Shown: positions 1 to 7,974, counted from the first letter of the stretch. The stretch is 18,920 nt of DNA from Thermoleophilia bacterium (GCA_025934335.1 JAICYG010000038.1:1-18920); one strand, 5' to 3'. Notes: generated by a model from the letters alone, not told the origin. Translations and numbers: made by a program.

Positions 1-974
1 ACGGGCGCAAGCTGCAGATCAAGACCTGCGACACGCAGGGCAACAAGCCGGCGGTGGCGAAGGCGTGCGCGCTGAAGCTGCTCGGCGGCGGTGCGAACAT
101 CATCTTCACGACCTGCGACGTCGATCTCGCCGCGCCGGTCGTGCAGGAGGCGATCAACCGCGGCGTCCTCGCGGTCGCGCCGTGCATCGGCACCGACCAG
201 ATGGGCCCGAAGCGTTTCGGCAAGAAGGGCAAGCTCGCCTTCAGCTTCGGCAACGTGGCGCAGGACGAGGGCTCGGCGATGGCGCAGTACGCGTGGGGGC
301 ACGGCTGGAAGACCGCGGCGCTCGCGACCGACGGCGTCATCGTGTACTTCAAGAACGTCGTCCAGGCATTCAAGGTCCGCTTCAAGCAGCTCGGCGGCAA
401 GATCGTCGACGAGGAGACGTACCACTCGCTCGGCGGCAACGACGTCAACAATGCCGTCAGCCGCCTGAACGGCGTCAAGGCGGACGTCGTCGTCACCGGG
501 ACGGCGGGCGCGTTCGGCGCTCTCTCGACGCTCATCTCCGGCATGCGGAGCGCCGGCAACGACACGCCGGTGCTGAACTCGTGGGCCGGTGACGGCACGT
601 ACTGGCTGCCGAAGAACCCGAAGGTGACGAACTACTGGTTCGTCACGTTCGCGTCGTCGTTCGGCGACGACCCGAACCCGGCCGTCAACAAGCTCGCCAA
701 GCAGGTGCACGCCGCGACCGGCGGCTTCATCACCGGCCCGGCGGCGATCGACGGCGTCGCGACGGCGATCCGCCGCGCCCACGGCTCCACGAACGGCGCA
801 AAACTGGCGTCGATCATGGAGAAGTTCAAGGGCGTGCCGACCCTGTCGGGGAAGGTGAGCTTCTCGCCGAAGCTGCACACCGTCTTCGGGCGGCAGTACC
901 GCGTGATCCGGATCCAGAACAACAAGCCGAGGGTGGTCGGCTCCGTCACCGCGAAGGTCGTCGCGAAGATCTAG
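1..974 (+). CDS. Branched-chain amino acid-type ABC transporter substrate-binding protein (5' partial)
   Basis: The reading frame is open from base 3 to the TAG at 972-974, and the true start with its signal peptide lies left of the window. About 323 residues are visible. They have the two-lobed periplasmic-binding-fold type I pattern of LivK/HAAT proteins: alternating Rossmann-like strands (IIFTTCDVD, then VLAVAPCIG, then KADVVVTGTAGA) and a C-terminal segment around FGRQYRVIRIQ typical of the family. It should capture an amino acid, short amide or aromatic acid outside the membrane and deliver it to the permeases encoded at 2454-4381. The GTG at 54 is only an internal codon, because homology-like sequence continues upstream of it. 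The ATPase gene follows after 20 bases, with a strong hairpin just beyond. The substrate cannot be read from the sequence; the downstream enzymes suggest an unusual amino-acid-like compound. Confidence 0.9.
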   Translation, partial: GRKLQIKTCDTQGNKPAVAKACALKLLGGGANIIFTTCDVDLAAPVVQEAINRGVLAVAPCIGTDQMGPKRFGKKGKLAFSFGNVAQDEGSAMAQYAWGHGWKTAALATDGVIVYFKNVVQAFKVRFKQLGGKIVDEETYHSLGGNDVNNAVSRLNGVKADVVVTGTAGAFGALSTLISGMRSAGNDTPVLNSWAGDGTYWLPKNPKVTNYWFVTFASSFGDDPNPAVNKLAKQVHAATGGFITGPAAIDGVATAIRRAHGSTNGAKLASIMEKFKGVPTLSGKVSFSPKLHTVFGRQYRVIRIQNNKPRVVGSVTAKVVAKI

Positions 975-994
975 TGGTGCGGCCGGTTCACTAG

Positions 995-1765
995 GTGGCG
1001 GCGGTCGCCCAGTCCGACGCTGGGAGGAGGCCCGGAGAGACCCTCCGGGCCTCCTCTGTCTCACGCGCCTTCGAGGGCGTGCAAGCGCTGCGCGGCGTCA
1101 CCCTGACGCTCGCGCGGGGCGAGGTAGTGGGGCTGATCGGCCCAAACGGGGCGGGCAAGTCGACGCTCGTCAACGTGCTGAGCGGCTTCGACCGGCCCGA
1201 CGAGGGCCGCGTCGAGCTCGCCGACCAGGACGTCACCCGCTGGTCGCCGCACCGTCGCGGCCGCAAGGGCCTCGCCCGCACGTTCCAGCACAGCCATGCG
1301 TTCCGCGGCCTCTCGGTGCGCGAGAACGTGGAGGTCTCGGCGCTCGGCGTCGGCGCCGGTGGCCGCGAGGCGACGCGGCGTGCCGACGCGCTGCTCGCGC
1401 GGCTCGGCCTCGACCGTTACTCGGACGCGCCCGCGTCCGCCCTCGCGCACGGAGACGAACGCCGCCTCGGCGTGGCGCGCGCGCTCGCGACGGAGCCGTC
1501 GTTCGTGCTCCTCGACGAGCCCGCAGCCGGTCTGCCGGAGGCCGAGGTGCCCGATTTCGCGGCGCTCGTGCGCACGATCGCCGACGAGCACGGCGCAGGC
1601 GTCCTGCTGATCGACCACAACATCGCGCTGATCATGGAGACGTGCGAGCGGATCCAGGTGCTCGACCAGGGGCAGGTGCTCGCGGAGGGCTCGCCCGCGG
1701 AGATCCGCGCCAACCTCGACGTCGCCGCCGCGTACCTCGGCGAGACTCCGGTGCCCGAGGAATGA
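995..1765 (+). CDS. livG: ABC transporter ATP-binding protein, LivG type
   Basis: First ATPase of the importer, 256 residues if the GTG at 995 is used. Walker A (GPNGAGKST) is at residues 49-57. The signature region is LAHGDERRL, a LivG-like variant of LSGGQ. Walker B is FVLLDEP, and the switch His is in LLIDHN. The C-terminal HxN and the short linker RTFQHSHAFRGLSVREN are typical of the LivG branch. The start is uncertain: no SD precedes 995, and residues 10-21 (GRRPGETLRASS) are encoded by a 14-bp hairpin. Homologues usually begin close to the position of residue 17, but no ATG, GTG or TTG is in frame there before 1079, which is too late for the first beta strand. The gene ends in an ATGA overlap with the next ATPase gene. 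Confidence 0.92.
   Translation: MAAVAQSDAGRRPGETLRASSVSRAFEGVQALRGVTLTLARGEVVGLIGPNGAGKSTLVNVLSGFDRPDEGRVELADQDVTRWSPHRRGRKGLARTFQHSHAFRGLSVRENVEVSALGVGAGGREATRRADALLARLGLDRYSDAPASALAHGDERRLGVARALATEPSFVLLDEPAAGLPEAEVPDFAALVRTIADEHGAGVLLIDHNIALIMETCERIQVLDQGQVLAEGSPAEIRANLDVAAAYLGETPVPEE
1024..1056 (+). promoter_or_regulatory. Perfect 14-bp hairpin at the binding-protein/ATPase junction
   Basis: Bases 1024-1037 are exactly the reverse complement of 1043-1056, leaving a 5-base loop (AGACC). The stem is very GC-rich. It begins 50 bases after the stop of the binding-protein gene and lies inside the first codons of the annotated ATPase gene. There is no clear T-run after it (TGTCTCAC follows). 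In many ABC operons a hairpin behind the binding-protein gene stabilises its mRNA or ends part of the transcripts, giving excess binding protein. That role is inferred here. The left arm also contains GGGAGGAGG, a perfect SD string with no start codon at a usable distance. Confidence 0.7.
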
Positions 1766-2457
1766 CGCTCACCGTCGGCAACCTCGACGTGCGCTACGGC
1801 GGCGTGCATGCGGTGCGCGACCTCTCGTTCACGGTCGCGCCGGGCGAGATCGTCGGCCTGATCGGCCCGAACGGCGCGGGCAAGTCATCGACGCTGCACG
1901 CGATCATGGGGCTCGCGCCGGCGAGCGGGAGCGTCCGCCTCGGCGACCGCGAGCTGCTCGGTCTGCGTCCCGAGGACGTCGCCCGCAGCGGCATCGCGCT
2001 CGTCCCGGAGGGGCGGCGCATCTACGCCGAGCTGACGGTTGAGGAGAACCTGCGCCTCGGGCTCGCGGGACGCCGCAGCCGGGCCGCCGTCGACCTCGAT
2101 CCGGTCTACGAGCTCTTCCCGATCGTGCGCGAGTTCCGCGCGCGGCAGGCGGGCGCGCTCTCGGGCGGTCAGCAGCAGCAGCTCGCGATCGCCCGTGCGC
2201 TCGTCGCGGAGCCGGACGTGCTGCTGCTCGACGAGCCGTCGCTCGGGCTCGCGCCGAGCGTGGTCGACGTCGTCTTCGCCGCCCTCGAGGCGATCAAGGG
2301 GCGCGGGTTCGCCGTGCTCCTCGTCGAGCAGCGGGCGCAGCGGACCGTGGCGGCGTCGAACCGGAGCCACGTGCTCGGCGGCGGCGCGCTGCAGCTGACG
2401 CTCGGGCCCGGCGACGCGGGCGACACCGAGAAGCTCGTCGCCGCTTACCTGTCATGA
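1762..2457 (+). CDS. livF: ABC transporter ATP-binding protein, LivF type
   Basis: Second ATPase, 231 residues from the ATG at 1762, which overlaps the preceding stop (ATGA). The frame stays open further upstream, but the family N-terminus (MTLTVGNLDVRYGG) begins exactly here. Walker A is GPNGAGKSS near residues 37-45. The signature is LSGGQQQQLAIARAL, and Walker B is VLLLDEPSLGLAP, the LivF hallmark. The H-loop reads LVEQRAQ rather than the common VEQN. It pairs with the LivG-type ATPase to power the two permeases encoded just downstream and ends in another ATGA overlap. Confidence 0.94.
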   Translation: MTLTVGNLDVRYGGVHAVRDLSFTVAPGEIVGLIGPNGAGKSSTLHAIMGLAPASGSVRLGDRELLGLRPEDVARSGIALVPEGRRIYAELTVEENLRLGLAGRRSRAAVDLDPVYELFPIVREFRARQAGALSGGQQQQLAIARALVAEPDVLLLDEPSLGLAPSVVDVVFAALEAIKGRGFAVLLVEQRAQRTVAASNRSHVLGGGALQLTLGPGDAGDTEKLVAAYLS

Positions 2458-3359
2458 CACTCGCGATTCTCAACATCGACTGGCAGACGCTCGCCGACGG
2501 GCTCGCGCTCGGGGCGATCTACGCGCTGATGGCGGTCGGGATCGGCCTCGTCTTCGGCGTGCTGCGGCTCGTCAACTTCGCATACGGGCAGCTCGTGATG
2601 GCCGGGGCGTTCGCGCTCGCGCTTGCCTCCCAGTGGGGGTGGCCGGTGTGGGCGGGCATCGTGCTCTGCTTCGCCGTCGTCCTCGCGCTCTCCGTCGCGA
2701 TGGAGCATCTCGTCTTCCGGCCGCTCCGCGGGCACTCGCCGGCCGTCATGCTCGTGGCGACGTTCGCGGTGGCGTTCCTGCTGCAGAGCATCGCGCTCCT
2801 GTGGTTCGGGTCGCTCGGGAAGATCGCGACGTCGCTCGCGTCCCTGAACCGGCCGTGGACGCTCTCCGGCGTCGACATCCGGAAGATCACGATCGTCGCG
2901 GTGATCGTGGCCGCGCTCTGCCTGCTGCTCCTGCACCTGCTACTCGAGCGCACCGAGGTCGGGCTGCACATGCGCGCCGCCTCGATGGACTTTTCGACGT
3001 CACGGATGCTCGGTGTGCGCGCCAATCGCGTCATCTCGTTCGCCGTGCTCATCTCCGGCGCGCTCGCAGCCGTCGTGGCGGTGATGCTGACGGTGCAGAC
3101 GCCGCTCGTGACGCCCGACTTCGCGCTCAGAGACACGATCGTCGTCCTCGCCGGCGTCGTCGTCGGCGGCCTCAACCGGCCGATCCCGGCCACGCTCGGC
3201 GGCTTCACGATCGGCTTCGCGACGGGCGTCCTCGGCGGCGCGCTGCCGACGAACCAGAGCCAGTACCTGCCGACGTTCGTCTTCGTCGCGGTGATCCTCG
3301 TCCTGCTCGTCCGCCCGCGCGGGCTCTTCGACTTCTCCAGGAGCGTGGAGCGAGTATGA
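2454..3359 (+). CDS. livH: Branched-chain amino acid-type ABC permease, LivH type
   Basis: Integral membrane permease of 301 residues, start ATG at 2454 overlapping the preceding stop by four bases. It shows the LivH N-terminus (LADGLALGAIYALMAVGIGL) followed by GVLRLVNFAYGQL. About eight hydrophobic segments are visible, and the cytoplasmic coupling loop with GGLNRPIPATLGG lies near residues 235-250, matching the EAA-like motif of this branch. It forms the translocation pore together with the LivM-type protein. Length is normal for the family. An ATGA overlap links it to the next gene. Confidence 0.94.
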   Translation: MTLAILNIDWQTLADGLALGAIYALMAVGIGLVFGVLRLVNFAYGQLVMAGAFALALASQWGWPVWAGIVLCFAVVLALSVAMEHLVFRPLRGHSPAVMLVATFAVAFLLQSIALLWFGSLGKIATSLASLNRPWTLSGVDIRKITIVAVIVAALCLLLLHLLLERTEVGLHMRAASMDFSTSRMLGVRANRVISFAVLISGALAAVVAVMLTVQTPLVTPDFALRDTIVVLAGVVVGGLNRPIPATLGGFTIGFATGVLGGALPTNQSQYLPTFVFVAVILVLLVRPRGLFDFSRSVERV

Positions 3360-4381
3360 GGCGCCTGGACGAGCTCGTCGCGCCGGTCGTCCTCGTCGTC
3401 GCGGCAGCGCTGCTCGGCTCGCTCGCGTCGATCTCGAACCAGACGTACTTCACGGACACGCTCGTAAAGGTCTCGATCGTGGTCGCCCTCTACGTCTTCA
3501 TCGGCAACTCCGGCGTGCTCTCGTTCGGCCACATCAGCTTCGTCGCGCTCGGCGCCTGGACGGCCGGGGTGCTGACGGTGCCGCCGAGCGAGAAGCCCGC
3601 GATCATGCCGAACCTCGCCGAGTTCCTCCTGCACAGGCACGTCGGGAACGTCACCTCGCTTGCGCTCGCGGCGGTCGTCGGTGGCATCGCCGCCTTCGTG
3701 GTCGGCATCCCATTGATGCGGCTGTCGGGCCTCGCGGCCGGCATCGCCACGTTCGCGGTGCTCGAGATCACCTACAACCTGCTGCAGTACGAGGAGCGGA
3801 TCGGCCCCGGCCTGAACGCGTTCTCGTCGGTGCCCGAGACGACGGGACTGCGGCAGGCGGCGATCGGCGCCGTCGTCTGCATCGTCGTCGCGTTCGTGTA
3901 CGCGCGCAGCCGTTTCGGCAGGCTGCTGCGCGCGACGCGCGAGGACGATGCCGCGGCGCGCGCGGTCGGCGCGTCCGTGTACCGGCAGCGGCTGATCGCC
4001 TTCACCGTCTCGGGCCTGCTCGCCGGCCTCGCCGGCGGCCTGTACGTGCACCTGCTGCCGGTGAACGTGAACTCGGTGCACCTCGATCTGACCTTCCTGA
4101 CGCTCGCGATGCTCGTCGTCGGCGGCTCGGGCAGCCTCCTCGGCGCCGTCGTGGGCACGCTCGCCGTCAGCGCGATCGACTCGTGGCTCGCCGTCGCCGA
4201 GAACGGCACCTCCGTCTTCGGCCTCAACCTCGACCTGCCGGCGGGGACGGCCGAGATCGTCGTCGGCGTCATGATGGCCGCCGTCCTCATCCTCCGGCCC
4301 TCCGGCCTCACGGGCGGCCGGGAGCTCCGACTACGAGGGAGAATCGCGTGGCGCGGGTCTGCGTCGCGGGCGCCGGCGTGA
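3356..4381 (+). CDS. livM: Branched-chain amino acid-type ABC permease, LivM type
   Basis: Second permease, 341 residues from the ATG at 3356. The frame extends far upstream, but that part only shadows livH. The hallmark segment IGNSGVLSFGHISFVALGAW is at residues 49-68. The LivM signature RATREDDAAARAVG sits near residues 195-208, and a coupling motif VGGSGSLLGAVVG near residues 257-269. Eight to ten hydrophobic segments are visible. The last roughly 20 residues (GRELRLRGRIAWRGS...) are basic, look unconserved, and overlap the next gene by 34 bases, the largest overlap in the operon. This suggests a drifted stop codon. Confidence 0.93.
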   Translation: MRRLDELVAPVVLVVAAALLGSLASISNQTYFTDTLVKVSIVVALYVFIGNSGVLSFGHISFVALGAWTAGVLTVPPSEKPAIMPNLAEFLLHRHVGNVTSLALAAVVGGIAAFVVGIPLMRLSGLAAGIATFAVLEITYNLLQYEERIGPGLNAFSSVPETTGLRQAAIGAVVCIVVAFVYARSRFGRLLRATREDDAAARAVGASVYRQRLIAFTVSGLLAGLAGGLYVHLLPVNVNSVHLDLTFLTLAMLVVGGSGSLLGAVVGTLAVSAIDSWLAVAENGTSVFGLNLDLPAGTAEIVVGVMMAAVLILRPSGLTGGRELRLRGRIAWRGSASRAPA

Positions 4382-5265
4382 TCGGGAGCCTGTTCGCGGC
4401 GCACCTCGCGCGCGTCGCCGACGTCTCCGCGCTCACCCGCAGGGAGGAGCACGCCGCGTCGCTGCGCGAGCGCGGGCTGCGCGTGAGCGGCCGCGCCGAC
4501 TTCACCGTGAGCCTCGACGCCGCGACCGATCCGGACGCGCTGCCGGAGCCCGACCTCGTGATCGCCGCGTGCAAGGGGACGGACCTCGAGTCGCTGGCCG
4601 CGCGCCTCGAGAGGCACTGGCCGGGGGCGCTCGTCATGACCGTGCAGAACGGGATCGGCGCCGACGGGGTGGTCGCCCGCCACGGCGACTGGCGCATCCT
4701 CGCCGCCGTCACGTTCATGAGCGGCACGCGCCACGACGACACGCACGTGCGGTACGTGCTCGACACGGCGACGTGGATCGGCCCCGGCCGCGACACCACG
4801 GTCGACGACGCGGAGTGGGCGGCCGAGCTGCTGCGCTCGTCCGGCCTGAAGGCGGAGGCGTTCCCCGACCTGCGGCCCGCGCAGTGGTCGAAGCTGATCT
4901 TCAACGCGACCGTGAACACGGTGGCGGCGCTGACGGGCCTGCCGCACGACCTGCACTTCGCGGCGCTCGACGAGCCGAACGACCTCGGCCACCTCGTCAA
5001 GGGGCTGATGGACGAGGGCAAGGCGGTCGCCGCCGCGGCGGGCGTCGAGCTCGGCGAGGACCCGTGGGAGATGAACGTGCTCGCGACGCAGCGCGGCAGC
5101 GCGCACTACCCGTCGATGCTCGAGGACGTCGAGGCGCACCGGCGAACGGAGATCGACATGATCACCGGCGCGCTCGTCCGCGAGGCGCGCCGTTTCGGCG
5201 TGCCGGTGCCGCTGCACGAGACGATGGAACGGCTGATCAAGGCGAAGGAGGACTCGTGGTCGTAG
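4348..5265 (+). CDS. Ketopantoate reductase (ApbA/PanE) family protein, copy 1
   Basis: NAD(P)H-dependent 2-oxoacid reductase of the ketopantoate reductase family, 305 residues. GTG 4348 is chosen because the Rossmann start MARVCVAGAGVIGS begins there and GAGGGA lies just upstream. The dinucleotide motif GAGVIG is at residues 8-13. The family residues known from E. coli PanE have counterparts: Lys76, the QNG loop near residue 102, Lys182 and Asn186 in WSKLIFNA, and Ser256 with Glu268 in PSMLEDVEAHRRTEID. The active site therefore looks complete. The setting, inside a transporter-catabolic operon and beside a second copy, argues for reduction of a pathway-specific 2-keto acid rather than coenzyme A synthesis. 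That reading is an inference; a true PanE role is not excluded. Confidence 0.88.
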   Translation: MARVCVAGAGVIGSLFAAHLARVADVSALTRREEHAASLRERGLRVSGRADFTVSLDAATDPDALPEPDLVIAACKGTDLESLAARLERHWPGALVMTVQNGIGADGVVARHGDWRILAAVTFMSGTRHDDTHVRYVLDTATWIGPGRDTTVDDAEWAAELLRSSGLKAEAFPDLRPAQWSKLIFNATVNTVAALTGLPHDLHFAALDEPNDLGHLVKGLMDEGKAVAAAAGVELGEDPWEMNVLATQRGSAHYPSMLEDVEAHRRTEIDMITGALVREARRFGVPVPLHETMERLIKAKEDSWS

Positions 5266-6170
5266 CGGTTGTGGGGTGCGGCGCGGTCGGCTCGCTGTTC
5301 GCGGCGAACCTGGCGACGCTCGACGACGTCGAGGTGTGGGCATTCGACCTCGCCCGCGAGCACGTCGACGCGATCAACCGCGACGGGCTGAGGCTCACCG
5401 GCGCGGGCGAGGTGACGGGGCGCGTGCGCGCGACGACCGACGCCGCCGAGCTGCCTTCGTGCGACTTCGGCATCGTCGCCACGAAGGCGATGCACACCGA
5501 CAGGGCCGTCGCCGCGACCGCTCACGCCTTCGCGAACGGGTGCGTCGCGACCGTGCAGAACGGGATCGGCAACGAGGAGGTACTCGCCCGCCACGTCGAG
5601 CGCGTGATCCGCGGCACGACGTTCCCCGCGGGGAAGATCGTCGCGCCGGGGGTCGTTCAGTGGGACGTGAAGGGCGACACGACGCTCGGGCCGTTCGAGG
5701 AGCGGCCGGCGCCCTTCGAGCAGGTCGAGCGCCTCGCCGACGCATGCTCGCGCGGCGGCATGCCGACAAAGGCAGTGGAGGACGCGCGGGGCCCGCAGTG
5801 GCGCAAGGTGATCTTCAACGCCGCCACGAACCCGCTCGGCGCGTTGACGGGGCTCACGCACGGCCGCGTCTGCGAGCAGCCCGCGCTGCGTCGGCTGGCG
5901 TCACAGCTCGTCGACGAGGGCAAGGCGGTCGCGGACGCGCAGGGGATCGTGCTCGACGCCGATCCCGAGGAGCTGATCGACTACGCGGCGCGGCCCGAGG
6001 TCGCCTACGACCACAAGGCGTCGATGCTGCAGGACGTCGAGGCGCGCCGGCAGACCGAGGTCGACTTCCTGAACGGCGGCATCGCCGGCTTCGGGGGGCG
6101 GCTCGGCGTGCCGACGCCGACCCATCAGACGATTCACGCACTGGTGAAAGGGGTGGAAGCCTCTTGGTAA
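5256..6170 (+). CDS. Ketopantoate reductase (ApbA/PanE) family protein, copy 2
   Basis: Second, diverged member of the same family, 304 residues. It starts at GTG 5256, three bases after a strong SD (AAGGAGGA, 5245-5252), and overlaps copy 1 by ten bases. The cofactor motif GCGAVGS is at residues 7-13. Lys77 lies in VATKAMHTD, the QNG loop is intact, Lys184 lies in WRKVIFNAATNPLGALTG, and Ser256/Glu268 lie in ASMLQDVEARRQTEVD. Catalytic positions match copy 1 almost residue for residue, while the substrate-facing stretches differ. Tandem duplication followed by specialisation, or assembly of a heterodimer, would both fit. The actual substrate is unknown. Confidence 0.88.
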   Translation: MVVAVVGCGAVGSLFAANLATLDDVEVWAFDLAREHVDAINRDGLRLTGAGEVTGRVRATTDAAELPSCDFGIVATKAMHTDRAVAATAHAFANGCVATVQNGIGNEEVLARHVERVIRGTTFPAGKIVAPGVVQWDVKGDTTLGPFEERPAPFEQVERLADACSRGGMPTKAVEDARGPQWRKVIFNAATNPLGALTGLTHGRVCEQPALRRLASQLVDEGKAVADAQGIVLDADPEELIDYAARPEVAYDHKASMLQDVEARRQTEVDFLNGGIAGFGGRLGVPTPTHQTIHALVKGVEASW

Positions 6171-7276
6171 GAGAGGAGATCGACCGCCGCTACGGCAACG
6201 TCCGCGCTGCGATGGCGCGAGACGGGCTCGACGCCGTGATCGTCAGCGGCAACGAGTACACCGGCTTCGAGGGTGCGGTCACGTACATGTCCGGGTTCGT
6301 GATCGTTCATCGCTACGCATACGTGCTGCTGCCGCTCGAGGGCGACCCGTCGATCGTCTTCCCGACCGAGGCGCGCTACGTCGGCGAGCACGGCACCACG
6401 TGGATCGACGACCAGGTGTTCGTCGACAGGCCAGGCGAGTGGCTTGCCGACAGGGTCAAGGGCAAGCGCGTCGGCGTCTACGGGCTCGACTACGTGATGA
6501 CGGTCCGCGACTACCAGACGCTCGCGGGGGCGGCGGAGATCGTCGCGTGGGACGAGCAGTTCGACCACGCGCGCGCCGTGAAGAGCGAGCTCGAGCTCGA
6601 GTCCGTCCGCGACAGCGTTCGCATCAACACCAAGGGCTTCTGGATCTTCCTCGAGCACTTCGCGCCGGGGAAGGCGGAGCGCGAGATCCTCGCGCCCTGC
6701 GAGCGGTACTTCGTCGACGAGGGCTGCGGCCGGCAGACGATGGACATGGTCCTGACCGGCCCGCACGGCGGCGCGCTCCCCGAGTTCAAGATCGCCGGCG
6801 AGTACCGGATCCAGGAGACCGACATGGTGCTGCCGTCGCTCGAGATCGCCGGCTCGGGCGGCCACTGGGTCGAGGTGTCGCGCGCGATCTGCCCGGGGGA
6901 GCCGAACGACGAGACGAAGCAGATGCTGGAGGCCTACGAGGAGTACTACGAGGCGGCACGCGGCGCCCTGAAGGCGGGCGCCACCGCGCACGACGTGCAC
7001 CGCGCGGTCGCGAAGGGCTTCCACGATCGCGGCTTCAGGCTCGGGCACGTGACCGGGCACTCGATCGGCATGACGATGATCGAGTGGCCGAAGATCGGCG
7101 AGGGCGACGAGACGGAGCTGCAGTCCGGCATGGTCTTCTCGATGCACCCGCACGCGATCGCGGAGGACGGGCAGTCGTGCCTCTACATGCAGGACACGTG
7201 GCTCGTCACCGAGCAGGGCGGTGAGCCGCTGGCCGGGCTCGAGATGAGGATCTACAAGGGAGATGAAAGGCAATGA
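6164..7276 (+). CDS. M24 (creatinase/aminopeptidase P) family protein with degenerate metal site
   Basis: A 370-residue protein with an N-terminal creatinase domain (about 1-135) and a C-terminal pita-bread domain (about 145-365). TTG 6164 is taken as the start because it overlaps the preceding stop by seven bases and the family N-terminus (EEIDRRYGNVRAAMARDGLDA) follows at once. M24 metallopeptidases bind two metals through Asp, Asp, His, Glu, Glu. By motif alignment these positions are Leu226 (next to Glu227), Glu237 in HWVEVSRA, His299 in TGHSIGM, His328 in FSMHPHA, and Gln343 in YMQDTW. Only the His is standard. Creatinase likewise replaces both Asp residues and works without metal, and ectoine hydrolase (EutD/DoeA) is another M24-fold relative that is not a peptidase. 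A metal-independent C-N hydrolase of a small molecule is therefore more likely than a peptidase. Substrate unknown. Confidence 0.85.
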   Translation: MVREEIDRRYGNVRAAMARDGLDAVIVSGNEYTGFEGAVTYMSGFVIVHRYAYVLLPLEGDPSIVFPTEARYVGEHGTTWIDDQVFVDRPGEWLADRVKGKRVGVYGLDYVMTVRDYQTLAGAAEIVAWDEQFDHARAVKSELELESVRDSVRINTKGFWIFLEHFAPGKAEREILAPCERYFVDEGCGRQTMDMVLTGPHGGALPEFKIAGEYRIQETDMVLPSLEIAGSGGHWVEVSRAICPGEPNDETKQMLEAYEEYYEAARGALKAGATAHDVHRAVAKGFHDRGFRLGHVTGHSIGMTMIEWPKIGEGDETELQSGMVFSMHPHAIAEDGQSCLYMQDTWLVTEQGGEPLAGLEMRIYKGDERQ

Positions 7277-7974
7277 ACGAGCTCGCGAAGCCGGTCCTGC
7301 CGGGGACGGCCGGGTCGGACTACGAGCGGTACCTGCGCACGGACGAGCTGCTTGCGCTGCAGAAGACGGCCGACGAGTGGATCCATCGCGACGAGCTGCT
7401 CTTCCAGTCGGTGCACCAGACGTCCGAGATCTGGCTGAAGCTCGCGTGGAACGAGGTCGAGGAGGCGGCGCGGCTCGTCGGCGAGGACGACGTCCACGCG
7501 GCGCTGCGGCTCCTGCGGCGCGCGAACGACTGCTTCAAGCTCGTGACGCTTGCGCTCGACATGCTCGAGCACATGTCGCCGTGGGAGTACACGGAGGTAC
7601 GCAAGGTGCTCGGCCACGGCAGCGGCTTCGACTCGCCGGGATTCAGGGAGCTGCGACGTGTCGGCAAGCTGCTCGGCGACGCGTTCCACGCGGCGCGCGA
7701 ACGGGCGGGGCTCTCGCTCGTCGAGGTGTACACCCGCGGCCGCGAGCACGACGACCTCTACAACCTCGCCGAGCAGCTGATCGAGCTGGACGAGCGGATC
7801 ACCGTCTGGCGCGTGCGGCACTTCAAGGTCGTGCAGCGCGTGATCGGCGGCGACGTGGTCGGCACGCAGGGAACGCCCGTCGAGATCATGGGCCGGCTGA
7901 TCCACCACTCGCTCTACCCGGAGCTCTGGGACGTCCGGAACGAGCTGACGCGCATGAACCTTCCTGACGAGTGA
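7273..7974 (+). CDS. Tryptophan 2,3-dioxygenase family heme protein, short form
   Basis: A 233-residue protein starting at ATG 7273 in an ATGA overlap. Tryptophan 2,3-dioxygenase (TDO) landmarks are clear: YERYLRTDELLALQ, FQSVHQTSEIWLK, MSPWEYTEVR, VLGHGSGFDS, and WRVRHFKVVQRVIG. Relative to the Xanthomonas enzyme (recalled numbering), distal His55 corresponds to His48, Tyr113 and Arg117 to Tyr106 and Arg110, proximal heme His240 to His183, and Thr254 to Thr198. The His-to-Arg spacing is identical (62). The Arg-to-proximal-His spacing is about 50 residues shorter (73 against 123), and the GTGG loop reads GTQG. The fold and heme site look intact, but substrate access may differ. It could open the indole of tryptophan to N-formylkynurenine or act on a relative. 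No formamidase gene is visible in the window. Confidence 0.85.
   Translation: MNELAKPVLPGTAGSDYERYLRTDELLALQKTADEWIHRDELLFQSVHQTSEIWLKLAWNEVEEAARLVGEDDVHAALRLLRRANDCFKLVTLALDMLEHMSPWEYTEVRKVLGHGSGFDSPGFRELRRVGKLLGDAFHAARERAGLSLVEVYTRGREHDDLYNLAEQLIELDERITVWRVRHFKVVQRVIGGDVVGTQGTPVEIMGRLIHHSLYPELWDVRNELTRMNLPDE

Noticed and set aside
2633..3355. In-frame upstream extension of livM
   Set aside because: The extension is a low-complexity shadow of livH; the permease N-terminus starts at the ATG overlapping the livH stop.
3772..5343. Minus-strand open frame of about 523 codons opposite livM and the first ketopantoate-reductase-like gene
   Set aside because: Arg/Ala-rich, no recognisable domain, entirely antisense to two well-supported genes.
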